NCBI RefSeq assembly: GCF_002799155.1 | Contig: NZ_NERD01000002.1 | Coordinates: 1,302,001-1,366,000, forward strand | Length of the DNA: 64,000 nucleotides | Direction of reading: 5' to 3' | From: Stenotrophomonas maltophilia | GTDB lineage: Bacteria > Pseudomonadota > Gammaproteobacteria > Xanthomonadales > Xanthomonadaceae | Shown: positions 37,104-45,508 of the stretch, piece after piece | Layout of the letters: each line of letters opens with the position of its first letter | Position numbering within the stretch: the first letter of the stretch is position 1 | Notes under the pieces: model-generated | Databases searched by the model: none | What the model was told of the DNA's origin: nothing | What the model saw: only the letters and a program-made list of their open reading frames with translations | Translations under genes and position numbers: made by a program

Positions 37104-39017
37104 ATGGCTTCACCCTGGCGGGACAGAATCCTCGGCCTGATGCCGCGTTCGGCCATCGTCTGCCACGACCTCTTCATGGTCTGGGCATGCTGGCAGTTGC
37201 TCCATGCAGGGCGTTACTCGATCCTGCCCAACGCCCCGGCGCTACCTCTGTGGAACGTCGATACCACCCTGGTCCTGCTGCTGCAGGGCCTGGTGTTCTG
37301 GCGCGTGGGCCTGTACCGCGGCCTGTGGCGGTTCGCCAGCGTCAGCGACCTGCTGAACATCTTCAAGGCCAGCTTCATCGGAATGGTGGCCATCGTCCTG
37401 GTGCTGATGTGGAAGCGCTTCGACGGCGTGCCGATGTCGGTGCTGGTGATCTATCCGTTCGCGCTGTCGGCGCTGCTGGGTGCGCCGCGCCTTCTGTACC
37501 GGGCCTGGAAGGACTACCAGGCACTGCAGTCCGATTCCAGCGCCCGCCGCGTGCTGATCCTCGGCGCCGGCCAGGCCGCCGAAACCCTGGTCCGCGACCT
37601 GCGCCGTTCCGGCAACTTCGAGCCGGTCGGCCTGCTCGACGATGCACCCCACCTGCGTGGTGCCAAGCTGCAGGGCCTGCCGATCCTCGGCACCCTGGAT
37701 GACGCACCGACGGTGGTCCGCGAGACTGCTGCCAAGCTGCTGGTCATTGCCATGCCGTCGCTGGATGCTGCGGGCATGCAGCGCGTCGTCGCGATCTGCG
37801 AAAGCACCGGCGTGCCGTTCCGTACCGTGCCCAAGCTCAGTGACATCCTGCAGGGCCAGTCGCTGCCGGGCCAGCTGAAGGAAGTGGCGATCGAGGACCT
37901 GCTGGGCCGCAAGCCGATCATGCCGGACTGGAACCTGATCCGCGGCTGGTTGGGCGGGCGCACCGTGATGGTCACCGGCGCCGGTGGTTCGATCGGCTCG
38001 GAGCTGTGTCGCCAGTGCGCGCGCCATGGTGCCGGCCGCATCATCCTGCTGGAAATCAGTGAACTGCTGTTGCTGACCATCGAAGGCGAGCTCCGTCGCA
38101 GCTTCCCCGATGTCGAGATCGAGGCAGTGCTGGGCGATTGTGGCGATCCGGCGGTGATTCGCTACGCGCTGTCGCTGCACCCGGTCGATACCGCTTTCCA
38201 TGCCGCGGCCTACAAGCATGTGCCGGTGCTGGAGCGCCAGCTGCGCGAGGCGGTGCGCAACAACATCCTGGCGACCGAGAACGTGGCCCGCGCCTGCCTG
38301 GAGGCCCGCGTGGAGCACTTCGTGTTCATCTCCACCGACAAGGCGGTCGATCCGGTCAATGCGCTGGGTGCAAGCAAGCGCTACGCCGAGATGATCTGCC
38401 AGAGCCTGGACCAGAAGTCCACGCACACCCGTTTCGTCACGGTGCGCTTCGGCAACGTGCTGGCGTCGGCCGGCAGCGTCGTGCCGCTGTTCCGCGAGCA
38501 GATCCTGCGCGGTGGCCCGGTGACTGTCACCGATCCGGAAGTCAGCCGCTACTTCATGACCATCCCCGAGGCCTGCCAGCTGATCCTGCAGGCGGCCGCC
38601 TCGGCCTCGCATGGCGCGATCTACACCCTCGACATGGGCGAGCCGGTGCCGATCCGCGTGCTGGCCGAACAGATGATCCGCCTGACCGGCAAGCAACCGT
38701 ACAAGGACATCCAGATCATCTATACCGGCTTGCGTCCGGGCGAGAAGCTGCACGAGACGTTGTTCTATTCGGACGAAGACTACCGCTCCACCGCACACCC
38801 GAAGATTCTCGAGGCCGGCGTGCGTGCATTCTCGCGGGATCTGGTGCTGGGCAACGTCCCGCGCCTGCGTGAGGCGATTGCCAGCTACGACACTGCCAGC
38901 ATCCAGGAAATCCTGTTTGCGACGATGCCGGAATTCTCGCCAATCGAACAGGATGCTTACATTTCATCCGCTAAAGTCGTGCCTTTTCCGGCACGTGAGG
39001 CCAACAGGCACCAATGA
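37104..39017 (+). CDS. WbpM/CapD-like nucleoside-diphosphate-sugar 4,6-dehydratase/epimerase
   Basis: The 637-residue protein has four N-terminal membrane helices (residues about 10-125), a first Rossmann domain (VLILGAGQAAETLVRDLRRSG, near 148-168) and a second SDR domain. The second domain shows VTGAGGSIGSELCRQ (about 290-304), DTAFHAAAYKHVPVLE and STDKAVDPVNALGASKRYAE. This is the build of WbpM, which makes 4-keto-6-deoxy UDP-sugars for O antigen. The usual Met before GASK (NVMGASK) is Leu here. Its start is three bases after the upstream gene and it overlaps galU by ATGA. Confidence 0.87.
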   Translation: MASPWRDRILGLMPRSAIVCHDLFMVWACWQLLHAGRYSILPNAPALPLWNVDTTLVLLLQGLVFWRVGLYRGLWRFASVSDLLNIFKASFIGMVAIVLVLMWKRFDGVPMSVLVIYPFALSALLGAPRLLYRAWKDYQALQSDSSARRVLILGAGQAAETLVRDLRRSGNFEPVGLLDDAPHLRGAKLQGLPILGTLDDAPTVVRETAAKLLVIAMPSLDAAGMQRVVAICESTGVPFRTVPKLSDILQGQSLPGQLKEVAIEDLLGRKPIMPDWNLIRGWLGGRTVMVTGAGGSIGSELCRQCARHGAGRIILLEISELLLLTIEGELRRSFPDVEIEAVLGDCGDPAVIRYALSLHPVDTAFHAAAYKHVPVLERQLREAVRNNILATENVARACLEARVEHFVFISTDKAVDPVNALGASKRYAEMICQSLDQKSTHTRFVTVRFGNVLASAGSVVPLFREQILRGGPVTVTDPEVSRYFMTIPEACQLILQAAASASHGAIYTLDMGEPVPIRVLAEQMIRLTGKQPYKDIQIIYTGLRPGEKLHETLFYSDEDYRSTAHPKILEAGVRAFSRDLVLGNVPRLREAIASYDTASIQEILFATMPEFSPIEQDAYISSAKVVPFPAREANRHQ

Positions 39018-39892
39018 GCAAGCGAATCCGCAAAGCAGTTTTCCCGGTGGCAGGGCTGGGGACACGTTTCTTGCCAGCAACCAAGACTGTGCCGAAGGAG
39101 ATGCTCCCGATCATTGATCGGCCGCTGATCCAGTACGCCGTGGATGAGGCGATTGAAGCCGGCTGCGATACGCTGGTGTTCATCACCAACCGCTACAAGC
39201 ACGCGGTCGCTGACTATTTCGACAAGGCCTACGAGCTGGAGCAGAAGCTCGAGCGCGCTGGCAAGCAGGAGCAGCTGGAGCTGATCCGCCACGTGCTGCC
39301 CAACGGCGTGCGCGCGATCTTCGTGACCCAGGCCGAGGCGCTGGGCCTGGGGCATGCCGTGCTGTGTGCCAAGGCGGTGATCGGCGACGAACCCTTCGCC
39401 GTGCTGCTGCCCGACGACCTGATCTGGAACCGGGGTGCCGGTGCGCTGAAGCAGATGGCCGACCTCAATGAGGCCAGTGGTGCAAGCGTGATCGCCGTTG
39501 AAGACGTGCCGCATGACAAGACTGCCAGCTACGGCATCGTTGCCACTGATGCGTTCGACGGCCGCAAGGGTCGCATTTCGCAGATCGTGGAGAAGCCGAA
39601 GCCGGAGGACGCGCCGAGCGACCTGGCCGTGGTCGGCCGCTATGTGCTGAGCCCGAAGATCTTCGAACTGCTGGAGGCGACCGGCACGGGTGCCGGTGGC
39701 GAGATCCAGCTGACCGATGCGATCGCGGCGCTGCTGAAGACCGAAGAGGTCGATGCCTATCGCTTCGAGGGCACGCGTTTCGACTGCGGCACGCACCTGG
39801 GGCTGGTCGAGGCGACGATCCGCTTCGCGCTGGACAACCCGAAGCTGGCTGGCCCGGCGCGGGAGAAGCTGGCGGCGATGTTGGCGGAATAA
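39014..39892 (+). CDS. galU: UTP-glucose-1-phosphate uridylyltransferase
   Basis: GalU makes UDP-glucose, the donor for LPS core, O-antigen and trehalose synthesis. The 292-residue product has the nucleotidyltransferase motif VAGLGTRFLPATKTVPKEML, LGLGHAVLCAK, the metal site LLPDDLIW and the C-terminal DCGTHLGLVEATIRFAL. It overlaps the WbpM-like gene by ATGA (39014-39017) and ends the operon. Confidence 0.95.
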   Translation: MSKRIRKAVFPVAGLGTRFLPATKTVPKEMLPIIDRPLIQYAVDEAIEAGCDTLVFITNRYKHAVADYFDKAYELEQKLERAGKQEQLELIRHVLPNGVRAIFVTQAEALGLGHAVLCAKAVIGDEPFAVLLPDDLIWNRGAGALKQMADLNEASGASVIAVEDVPHDKTASYGIVATDAFDGRKGRISQIVEKPKPEDAPSDLAVVGRYVLSPKIFELLEATGTGAGGEIQLTDAIAALLKTEEVDAYRFEGTRFDCGTHLGLVEATIRFALDNPKLAGPAREKLAAMLAE

Positions 39893-39936
39893 GGGTTTTA
39901 TCAAGCGCTCCGTCAGCGCTTTGATTGATACGTGAT

Positions 39937-40042
39937 GGGCGGGACGGGTGGGCCTTTGCAGGACACGCCGTAAACCCGTCCATGGGGGCTCGATGGCGCC
40001 ATCCATGGCGCCAACGGTCCTGCAAAGGCCCACCCGTCCCAC
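39937..40042 (-). repeat. Twin-ANGGA hairpin element, copy E
   Basis: Arms 39941-39964 and 40017-40040 are a perfect 24-bp inverted repeat, unlike in sequence to copies A-D. Read on the minus strand, the core hairpins are GGCGCC-ATGGAT-GGCGCC and CCC-ATGGAC-GGG. It is divergent from copy F across a two-way terminator. No gene is visible in 39893-40373. Confidence 0.72.
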
Positions 40043-40101
40043 CTGTCAGATTTCCCGTGGGCGCGGACGGGAAGGGCGGAATCAAGGGCAAGAGCAAAAG
40101 C

Positions 40102-40130
40102 AAAAAAGGCAGCCATAGGCTGCCTTTTTT
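40102..40130. terminator. Two-way terminator between galU and the thiolase gene
   Basis: AAAAAAGGCAGCC pairs perfectly with GGCTGCCTTTTTT around ATA, giving a hairpin with a T-run on both strands. It is placed to stop both convergent operons. Confidence 0.95.
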
Positions 40131-40137
40131 GCTTGTT

Positions 40138-40176
40138 GGGGTCAGATCCCTTTGCGCCGCAAAGGGCTCTGACCCC
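40138..40176. repeat. GGGGTC..GACCCC palindrome, copy 3
   Basis: GGGGTCAGATCCCTTTGC and GCAAAGGGCTCTGACCCC flank a two-to-three-base loop, eight bases after the two-way terminator. Confidence 0.8.
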
Positions 40177-40230
40177 AGCCTTTGCCCCTGCCTTTGCTCA
40201 CCCCTCCGCCGCGCGGAATGATGAATGGCG

Positions 40231-40331
40231 CGGGTGAGTGAGGCTGGCTGGGACTGTCAGCGGCATGGATGCCGCTGCCAAGCCCCCAGGGACGGGTTCA
40301 CGTCGTGTCCCGGGCAGTCTCACCCACCCGG
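40231..40331 (+). repeat. Twin-ANGGA hairpin element, copy F
   Basis: Arms 40231-40254 and 40307-40331 pair at about 20 of 24 positions and have their own sequence. The core hairpins are AGCGGC-ATGGAT-GCCGCT and CCC-AGGGAC-GGG. The element ends about 40 bases before the thiolase stop codon. Confidence 0.7.
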
Positions 40332-40373
40332 GCCCCACAGCGAACCGAAACGTCCGCCGGCACGCCTTGAACC

Positions 40374-41582
40374 TTACAGCGCTTCGAAAATACCCGCCGC
40401 GCCCATGCCGGTGCCGATGCACATCGTCACCATGCCGTACTTCTGCTGGCGACGACGCAGGCCGTGCAGCAGGGTCGCGGTACGGATCGCGCCGGTCGCA
40501 CCCAGCGGGTGGCCCAGGGCGATCGCGCCGCCCAGCGGGTTGACCTTGTCCGGGTCAAGGCCGCAATCGCGGATCACCGCCAGCGACTGCGCGGCGAACG
40601 CTTCGTTGAGCTCGATCCAGTCCAGCTGGTCCTGGGTCAGGCCGGCCTGCTTCAGTGCCTTCGGGATCGCGGCGATCGGGCCGATGCCCATCACTTCCGG
40701 GCGCACGCCGGCCACCGAGAAGCTGACGAAGCGGGCCAGCGGGGTCAGGCCGTAGTCCTTGATCGCCTGCTCCGAGGCCAGCAGTACCGCGCCGGCGCCG
40801 TCGCTCATCTGCGACGAGTTGCCGGCGGTGACGGTGCCACCGAACTGGCCGTTGCGGAACACCGGGCGCAGCTTGGCCAAGCCTTCGGCCGAGGAATCCG
40901 GGCGCGGGCCTTCGTCGGAGTCGGCGATCTTGTTGCGGGTGATGATGCGCTGGCCATCGGCCAGGTCCGGCAGGTGCGAGACGATCTCATAGGGGCTGAT
41001 CTCGTCCTTGAATTCGCCGTTCTGGATCGCGGCCATCGCCTTCTGGTGCGAGGCCAGGGCGAAGGCGTCCTGGTCTTCGCGCGAGACCTTCCACTCTTCG
41101 GCGACCTTCTCGGCAGTGATGCCCATGCCGTAGGCGATGGCAACGTGGTCGTTGTCGAACACGCTCGGCGCCATGGCGATCTTGTTGCCCATCATCGGCA
41201 CCATCGACATCGACTCGGTGCCGCCGGCCAGCATCAGGTCGGCGTTGCCCAGGCGGATCGCATCGGCGGCCTGTGCCACGGCCTGCAGGCCGGAGGAGCA
41301 GAAACGGTTCACGGTTTGCGCCGCGATGGTGTTTGGCAGGCCGGCCAGCAGCACGCCGATGCGAGCCACATTCATGCCTTGCTCGGCTTCCGGCATGGCG
41401 CAGCCGATGATGGCGTCATCGATGCGGTTGACGTCCACGCCCGGGGCCTGGGCGACGACACTGCGCAATACGTGCGCAAGCATGTCGTCGGGGCGGGTGT
41501 TGCGGAACATGCCCTTGGGCGCCTTGCCAACCGGGGTACGGGTGGCGGCGACGATGTAGGCGTCCTGGATTTGCTTGGTCAT
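40374..41582 (-). CDS. Acetyl-CoA C-acyltransferase (3-ketoacyl-CoA thiolase)
   Basis: This 402-residue thiolase cleaves 3-ketoacyl-CoA with CoA in the last step of beta-oxidation. The nucleophile Cys95 is in NRFCSSGLQAVAQ, the catalytic His is in GGAIALGHPLGATGA and the second Cys in MCIGTGMGAAGIFE. It lies 99 bases downstream of a trifunctional-type dehydrogenase/hydratase gene on the same strand, the usual partner. Two SMAG-type hairpins fill the spacer. Confidence 0.92.
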   Translation of the reverse strand: MTKQIQDAYIVAATRTPVGKAPKGMFRNTRPDDMLAHVLRSVVAQAPGVDVNRIDDAIIGCAMPEAEQGMNVARIGVLLAGLPNTIAAQTVNRFCSSGLQAVAQAADAIRLGNADLMLAGGTESMSMVPMMGNKIAMAPSVFDNDHVAIAYGMGITAEKVAEEWKVSREDQDAFALASHQKAMAAIQNGEFKDEISPYEIVSHLPDLADGQRIITRNKIADSDEGPRPDSSAEGLAKLRPVFRNGQFGGTVTAGNSSQMSDGAGAVLLASEQAIKDYGLTPLARFVSFSVAGVRPEVMGIGPIAAIPKALKQAGLTQDQLDWIELNEAFAAQSLAVIRDCGLDPDKVNPLGGAIALGHPLGATGAIRTATLLHGLRRRQQKYGMVTMCIGTGMGAAGIFEAL

Positions 41583-41612
41583 TGCAGTGATCTCTCGAAT
41601 TTTTTAGCTGGA

Positions 41613-41676
41613 GTGCCGACCGACGGTCGGCACCCACCAGAAGCAGAGAAGTGCCGGCCAGAGGTCGGCACCCGCC
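41613..41676. repeat. Two SMAG-type hairpins between fadN-like and thiolase genes
   Basis: GTGCCGACCG..CGGTCGGCACCCACC (41613-41638) and GTGCCGGCC..GGTCGGCACCCGCC (41651-41676) lie inside the operon in the same orientation. Confidence 0.72.
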
Positions 41677-41681
41677 ATCAA

Positions 41682-44054
41682 TCAGTTACGCAGCGGCTTG
41701 CCGGTCTTCAGCATGTGCGCGATGCGGGCCTGGGTCTTTTCCTGCTGGGCCAGTTCGACGAAGTGCTTGCGCTCCAGGGTCAGCAGCCACTCTTCGTCGA
41801 CCAGGGTGCCGCGGTCGACCTTGCCGCCACACAGGACGGTGGCGATGCGCTCGGCGATCTCGTAGTCGTACGGGCTGATGAAACGGCCTTCCAGCATGTT
41901 GACCAGCATCATCTTGAAGGTGGCGATACCCACGTCACCGGCGACCTGGATGCGGCGTGCCGGCAGCGGCGGACGATAGCCCGCCTCGGCCAGGGCACGC
42001 GCTTCGGCCTTGGCGATGTGCAGGGCCTCGTAGCTGTTGAACACCACCTTGTCGGTGCTGCGCAGCAGGCCCAGTTCCTTGGCGTTGACCGCGGAGTTGG
42101 AGACCTTGGCCATTGCCACGGTTTCGAAGGTCTTCTTCAGTTCGGCGAACACGTCGCCGCCTGGGCCCGCGGCCTGCGAGGCGCGCACGGCCAGTTCCTT
42201 CAGGCCGCCGCCGGCCGGCAGCAGGCCGACACCGGCCTCGACCAGGCCGATATAGCTTTCCAGGAAGGCCACGGTCTTGGCGCTGTGCATCTGGAACTCG
42301 CAGCCGCCACCGAGGGCCAGGCCGCGCACGGCCGCAACCACCGGGACCAGCGAGTACTTGATGCGCTGGCTGGTGCGCTGGAAGTTGGCCACCATCTCTT
42401 CGAACTGGTCGACCTTGCCGGCCTGCAGCAGACCGAGCGCGCCGGCCAGGTCAGCACCGGCGGAGAAGGGTTCCTTCTGCTGCCAGATCACCAGGCCCTG
42501 GAAGTCCTTCTCGGCGCGGCTGACGCATTCCTGCAGGCCGTCCAGCACCTGGTCGGACACGGTGTTCATCTTGGTCTTGAAGCTGACCACGGCGATGCCA
42601 TCACCGTCGTGCCACATGCGCAGGCCGTCGTTCTCGAACACGGTCTCGCCCGGCGCGAACTTTTCGCCCAGCAGCGGATCCGGGAAACGCTGGCGCTGGT
42701 ACACCGGCAGCGACGAGCGCGGCAGCTTGGCGTTGCGCGACGGGCTGTAGCTGCCTTCGGCCGCATGCACGCCGTCGCGGCCATCGAACACCCAGTCCGG
42801 CAGCGGGGCGTTGCTCATGCTCTTGCCGGCGACGATGTCATCGGCAATCCACTGCGCGACCTGCTTCCAGCCGGCGGCCTGCCAGGTTTCGAACGGGCCC
42901 AGCGACCAGCCGTAGCCCCAACGGATGGCCAGGTCGACGTCGCGCGCGGTCTCGGCGATGTCGGCCAGGTGGTAGGCGCTGTAGTGGAACAGGTCGCGGA
43001 AGGTCGCCCACAGGAACTGCGCCTGCGGGTGCTGGCTCTCGCGCAGCTTGGCGAACTTCTCGGCCGGGTTCTTGATCTTCAGGATCTCGACCACTTCCGG
43101 TGCAGCGGCGCGGTCAGCCGGGCGGTAGTCCTGCTTCTCCAGGTCCAGCACGACGATGTCCTTGCCGACCTTGCGGAAAATGCCGGCACCGGTCTTCTGG
43201 CCCAGCGCGCCCTTGGCGATCAGCGCATCCAGCCACTTCGGCGACTTGAAGAACTCATGCCACGGGTCGTTCGGCAGGGTGTCGCCCATGGTCTTGATGA
43301 CGTGGGCCATGGTGTCCAGGCCGACCACGTCGGAGGTGCGGTAGGTGGCCGACTTCGGGCGGCCGACCAGCGGGCCGGTCAGGCCGTCCACTTCATCGAA
43401 GCCCAGACCGAACTGCTGGGTGTGGTGGATGGTGGACAGGATCGAGAACACGCCGATGCGGTTGCCGATGAAGTTCGGGGTGTCCTTGGCATACACCACG
43501 CCCTTGCCCAGGGTGGTGACCAGGAATGCTTCCAGGCCTTCCAGCACGGCGGCGTCGGTGGTGGTGGCCGGGATCAGCTCGGCCAGGTGCATGTAGCGCG
43601 GCGGGTTGAAGAAGTGCACGCCGCAGAAGCGGTGGCGCAGCTGCTCGGGCAGCACGTCGGCCAGCTTGTTGATGCCCAGGCCCGAGGTGTTGGAAGCGAG
43701 CACCGCGTGGTCGGCCACGAACGGCGCGATCTTCTTGTACAGGTCCTGCTTCCAGTCCATGCGCTCGGCGATGGCCTCGATGATCAGGTCGCAGTCCTTC
43801 AGCTGCTCCAGGCCGGACTCGTAGTTGGCCGGGGTGATGGCTTCGGCCAGCGACTTGCTGGCCAGCGGTGCCGGGCTCAGCTTGCCCAGGTTGGCGATCG
43901 CCTTCAGCACGATGCCGTCGGCCGCGCCTTCCTTGGCGGGCAGGTCGAACAGCACGGTGTCGACGCCAGCGTTGGTGAGGTGGGCAGCGATCTGGGCACC
44001 CATGACGCCGGCACCCAGCACGGCGGCGCGGCGGACTAGCAGGGAATTGGACAT
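41682..44054 (-). CDS. 3-hydroxyacyl-CoA dehydrogenase/enoyl-CoA hydratase (FadN-like)
   Basis: The 790-residue protein has the dehydrogenase half first: NAD motif AAVLGAGVMGAQIAAHL at residues 10-26, then SNTSGLGI and HFFNPPRYMHLAELIP. A crotonase-type hydratase half follows after about residue 490, with FSAGADLAGALGLLQ and ALGGGCEFQMHSA. This order is the reverse of E. coli FadB and matches B. subtilis FadN in order and length (789). It should perform hydration and oxidation of fatty acyl-CoA. It is between its TetR regulator (39 bases upstream) and the thiolase gene. Confidence 0.9.
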   Translation of the reverse strand: MSNSLLVRRAAVLGAGVMGAQIAAHLTNAGVDTVLFDLPAKEGAADGIVLKAIANLGKLSPAPLASKSLAEAITPANYESGLEQLKDCDLIIEAIAERMDWKQDLYKKIAPFVADHAVLASNTSGLGINKLADVLPEQLRHRFCGVHFFNPPRYMHLAELIPATTTDAAVLEGLEAFLVTTLGKGVVYAKDTPNFIGNRIGVFSILSTIHHTQQFGLGFDEVDGLTGPLVGRPKSATYRTSDVVGLDTMAHVIKTMGDTLPNDPWHEFFKSPKWLDALIAKGALGQKTGAGIFRKVGKDIVVLDLEKQDYRPADRAAAPEVVEILKIKNPAEKFAKLRESQHPQAQFLWATFRDLFHYSAYHLADIAETARDVDLAIRWGYGWSLGPFETWQAAGWKQVAQWIADDIVAGKSMSNAPLPDWVFDGRDGVHAAEGSYSPSRNAKLPRSSLPVYQRQRFPDPLLGEKFAPGETVFENDGLRMWHDGDGIAVVSFKTKMNTVSDQVLDGLQECVSRAEKDFQGLVIWQQKEPFSAGADLAGALGLLQAGKVDQFEEMVANFQRTSQRIKYSLVPVVAAVRGLALGGGCEFQMHSAKTVAFLESYIGLVEAGVGLLPAGGGLKELAVRASQAAGPGGDVFAELKKTFETVAMAKVSNSAVNAKELGLLRSTDKVVFNSYEALHIAKAEARALAEAGYRPPLPARRIQVAGDVGIATFKMMLVNMLEGRFISPYDYEIAERIATVLCGGKVDRGTLVDEEWLLTLERKHFVELAQQEKTQARIAHMLKTGKPLRN

Positions 44055-44093
44055 GGTGTAGGGCCTTTGTTGGTCAGCAGTTACTGGGTGGAA

Positions 44094-44747
44094 TCAAAGG
44101 GAAGCGGGCAGGGCGCTGGCGCGAGCGGCGGCGCGGAACCCGGCTTCGGCGAAATGGATCAGTTCGTGGGCGGCATGGGCACGATGCGCCGCTTCGGTGA
44201 CACCGGCGGGACGCTTGATCAGCCCGAAGTCGGCCATGGCATAGGTGAGCGAGCCGGCGAGGAAGTCCAGGCGCCAGTACAGCTCTTCCTTGCTCAGGCC
44301 GGGCACGCACTCGCCGATGGCCTTGCCGAACGCACGCAGCACGTGGCCGTAGTGGTCGGACAGGAACTTGCGCAGGTTGTCGTTCTTCTCGGCGTAGGCG
44401 CGGGCGATCACGCGCACGAAGGCGCCGCCGTTCTGGCGGTCCTGGGCCAGTGCCAGCGCCGGCTCGACGAAGGCGGCCAGCACCGGGCGGAGCTGCCCGG
44501 GGTGTTCGCTGCGGGCGCGTTCGAGCTGGGACAGGCGGGCGCCGGTCATCTCGTCCATGCGGCGGCGGAACACCTCGTTGACCAGGTTTTCCTTGGAGCC
44601 GAAGTGGTAGTTGACCGCAGCAATGTTGACGTCGGCCTGGCTGGTCACCTGGCGCAGCGAAGTACCGGCGAAGCCGTGCTGTGCGAACAGCTCCTCAGCC
44701 GCGCCGAGGATGCGGTCCTTGGTCGAGAAGTGGGCGGGTTTGGCCAT
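44094..44747 (-). CDS. TetR-family regulator, PsrA-like, of the fatty-acid operon
   Basis: The 217-residue protein has an N-terminal helix-turn-helix (TKDRILGAAEELFAQHGFAGTSLRQVTSQADVNIAAVNYHFGSK, in blocks, residues about 9-52) that closely resembles PsrA of Pseudomonas, including NxAAVNYHFGSK. PsrA senses long-chain fatty acids and represses beta-oxidation genes. I chose ATG 44747 (MAKPAHFSTKD). The upstream perfect palindrome at 44765-44780 fits the PsrA site. It is the first gene of a regulator-fadN-thiolase operon and probably autoregulated. Confidence 0.87.
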   Translation of the reverse strand: MAKPAHFSTKDRILGAAEELFAQHGFAGTSLRQVTSQADVNIAAVNYHFGSKENLVNEVFRRRMDEMTGARLSQLERARSEHPGQLRPVLAAFVEPALALAQDRQNGGAFVRVIARAYAEKNDNLRKFLSDHYGHVLRAFGKAIGECVPGLSKEELYWRLDFLAGSLTYAMADFGLIKRPAGVTEAAHRAHAAHELIHFAEAGFRAAARASALPASL

Positions 44748-44764
44748 CGGCGGGCGGACCTTAA

Positions 44765-44780
44765 TCAAACGATTGTTTGA
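44765..44780. promoter_or_regulatory. PsrA-like operator, TCAAAC-N4-GTTTGA
   Basis: A perfect inverted repeat TCAAACGATTGTTTGA lies 18 bases upstream of the TetR gene start. It matches the known PsrA pattern (G/C)AAAC-N2-4-GTTT(G/C). The position would block or overlap transcription of the fatty-acid operon. Confidence 0.8.
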
Positions 44781-44875
44781 TACTAGGACCAGACGGTAGC
44801 GTATGGCATTTTGCAGTGCAGCAAAAATGCCCGGAGCGGTCAGAATCCGCTCAGGTGGGTGAATGGGCGCAAAGG

Positions 44876-44950
44876 GTAGTGCCGGCCGCTGGCCGGCAAC
44901 GGCGGGCAGCCTATAGGACGCCAGCCTGCCGGCCAGCGGCCGGCACTACC
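44876..44950. repeat. Inverted pair of SMAG hairpins with GTAG ends
   Basis: GTAGTGCCGGCC..GGCCGGCAAC (44876-44900) and TGCCGGCC..GGCCGGCACTACC (44927-44950) are inverted copies. They can also pair with each other as one long stem. Confidence 0.8.
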
Positions 44951-44969
44951 ACCCTGCCGCTTTATCTTT

Positions 44970-45023
44970 TACAATTCGCCTACGTTTATCAGGCTAAGCC
45001 CGCGTCCCGACGCGGGTTTTTTT
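44970..45023 (+). promoter_or_regulatory. Orphan promoter-terminator unit in the ndk leader
   Basis: A good -10 box TACAAT (44970-44975) is followed by a perfect terminator: CCCGCGT-CCCG-ACGCGGG (44999-45016) and seven T (45017-45023). No plus-strand gene precedes it; the nearest upstream gene is on the minus strand. It could be a short transcript (about 40 nt), an ndk attenuator, or a guard against read-through. The gap 44748-45072 otherwise holds the operator and a SMAG pair. Confidence 0.55.
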
Positions 45024-45072
45024 CATGTTACCCTTCGGGCCATCCGCGGCCCGATTCCATTGGAGACATCCC

Positions 45073-45498
45073 ATGGCGCTGGAGCGCACCCTTTCGATCA
45101 TCAAGCCGGACGCCGTTGCCAAGAACGTCATCGGCGAAATCTACGCCCGCTTCGAGAAGGCCGGCCTGAAGGTCGTGGCCGCCAAGTACAAGCAGCTGTC
45201 GCGCCGTGAAGCCGAAGGCTTCTACGCCGTGCACCGCGAGCGTCCGTTCTTCAACGCGCTGGTCGAGTTCATGATCTCCGGCCCGGTGATGATCCAGGCC
45301 CTGGAAGGCGAGAACGCCGTCCTGGCCCACCGCGACCTGCTGGGCGCCACCAACCCGAAGGAAGCCGCTGCGGGCACCATCCGCGCCGACTTCGCCGAAT
45401 CCATCGATGCCAACGCCGCCCACGGCTCGGACTCGGTCGAGAATGCCGCGATTGAAATCGCCTACTTCTTCGCCGCTACCGAAGTCGTTTCGCGCTGA
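45073..45498 (+). CDS. ndk: Nucleoside diphosphate kinase
   Basis: Ndk transfers the gamma phosphate between nucleoside triphosphates and diphosphates through a phospho-histidine. The 141-residue protein has [12 protein letters not shown] at the N terminus and the active His117 in [23 protein letters not shown] 45073 follows TTGGAGACATCCC. It begins a run of co-directional genes (rlmN, pilW, rodZ, yfgM, bamB, der) and has its own leader with a terminator. Confidence 0.96.
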   Translation: MALERTLSIIKPDAVAKNVIGEIYARFEKAGLKVVAAKYKQLSRREAEGFYAVHRERPFFNALVEFMISGPVMIQALEGENAVLAHRDLLGATNPKEAAAGTIRADFAESIDANAAHGSDSVENAAIEIAYFFAATEVVSR

Positions 45499-45508
45499 GA
45501 GTAATGCC

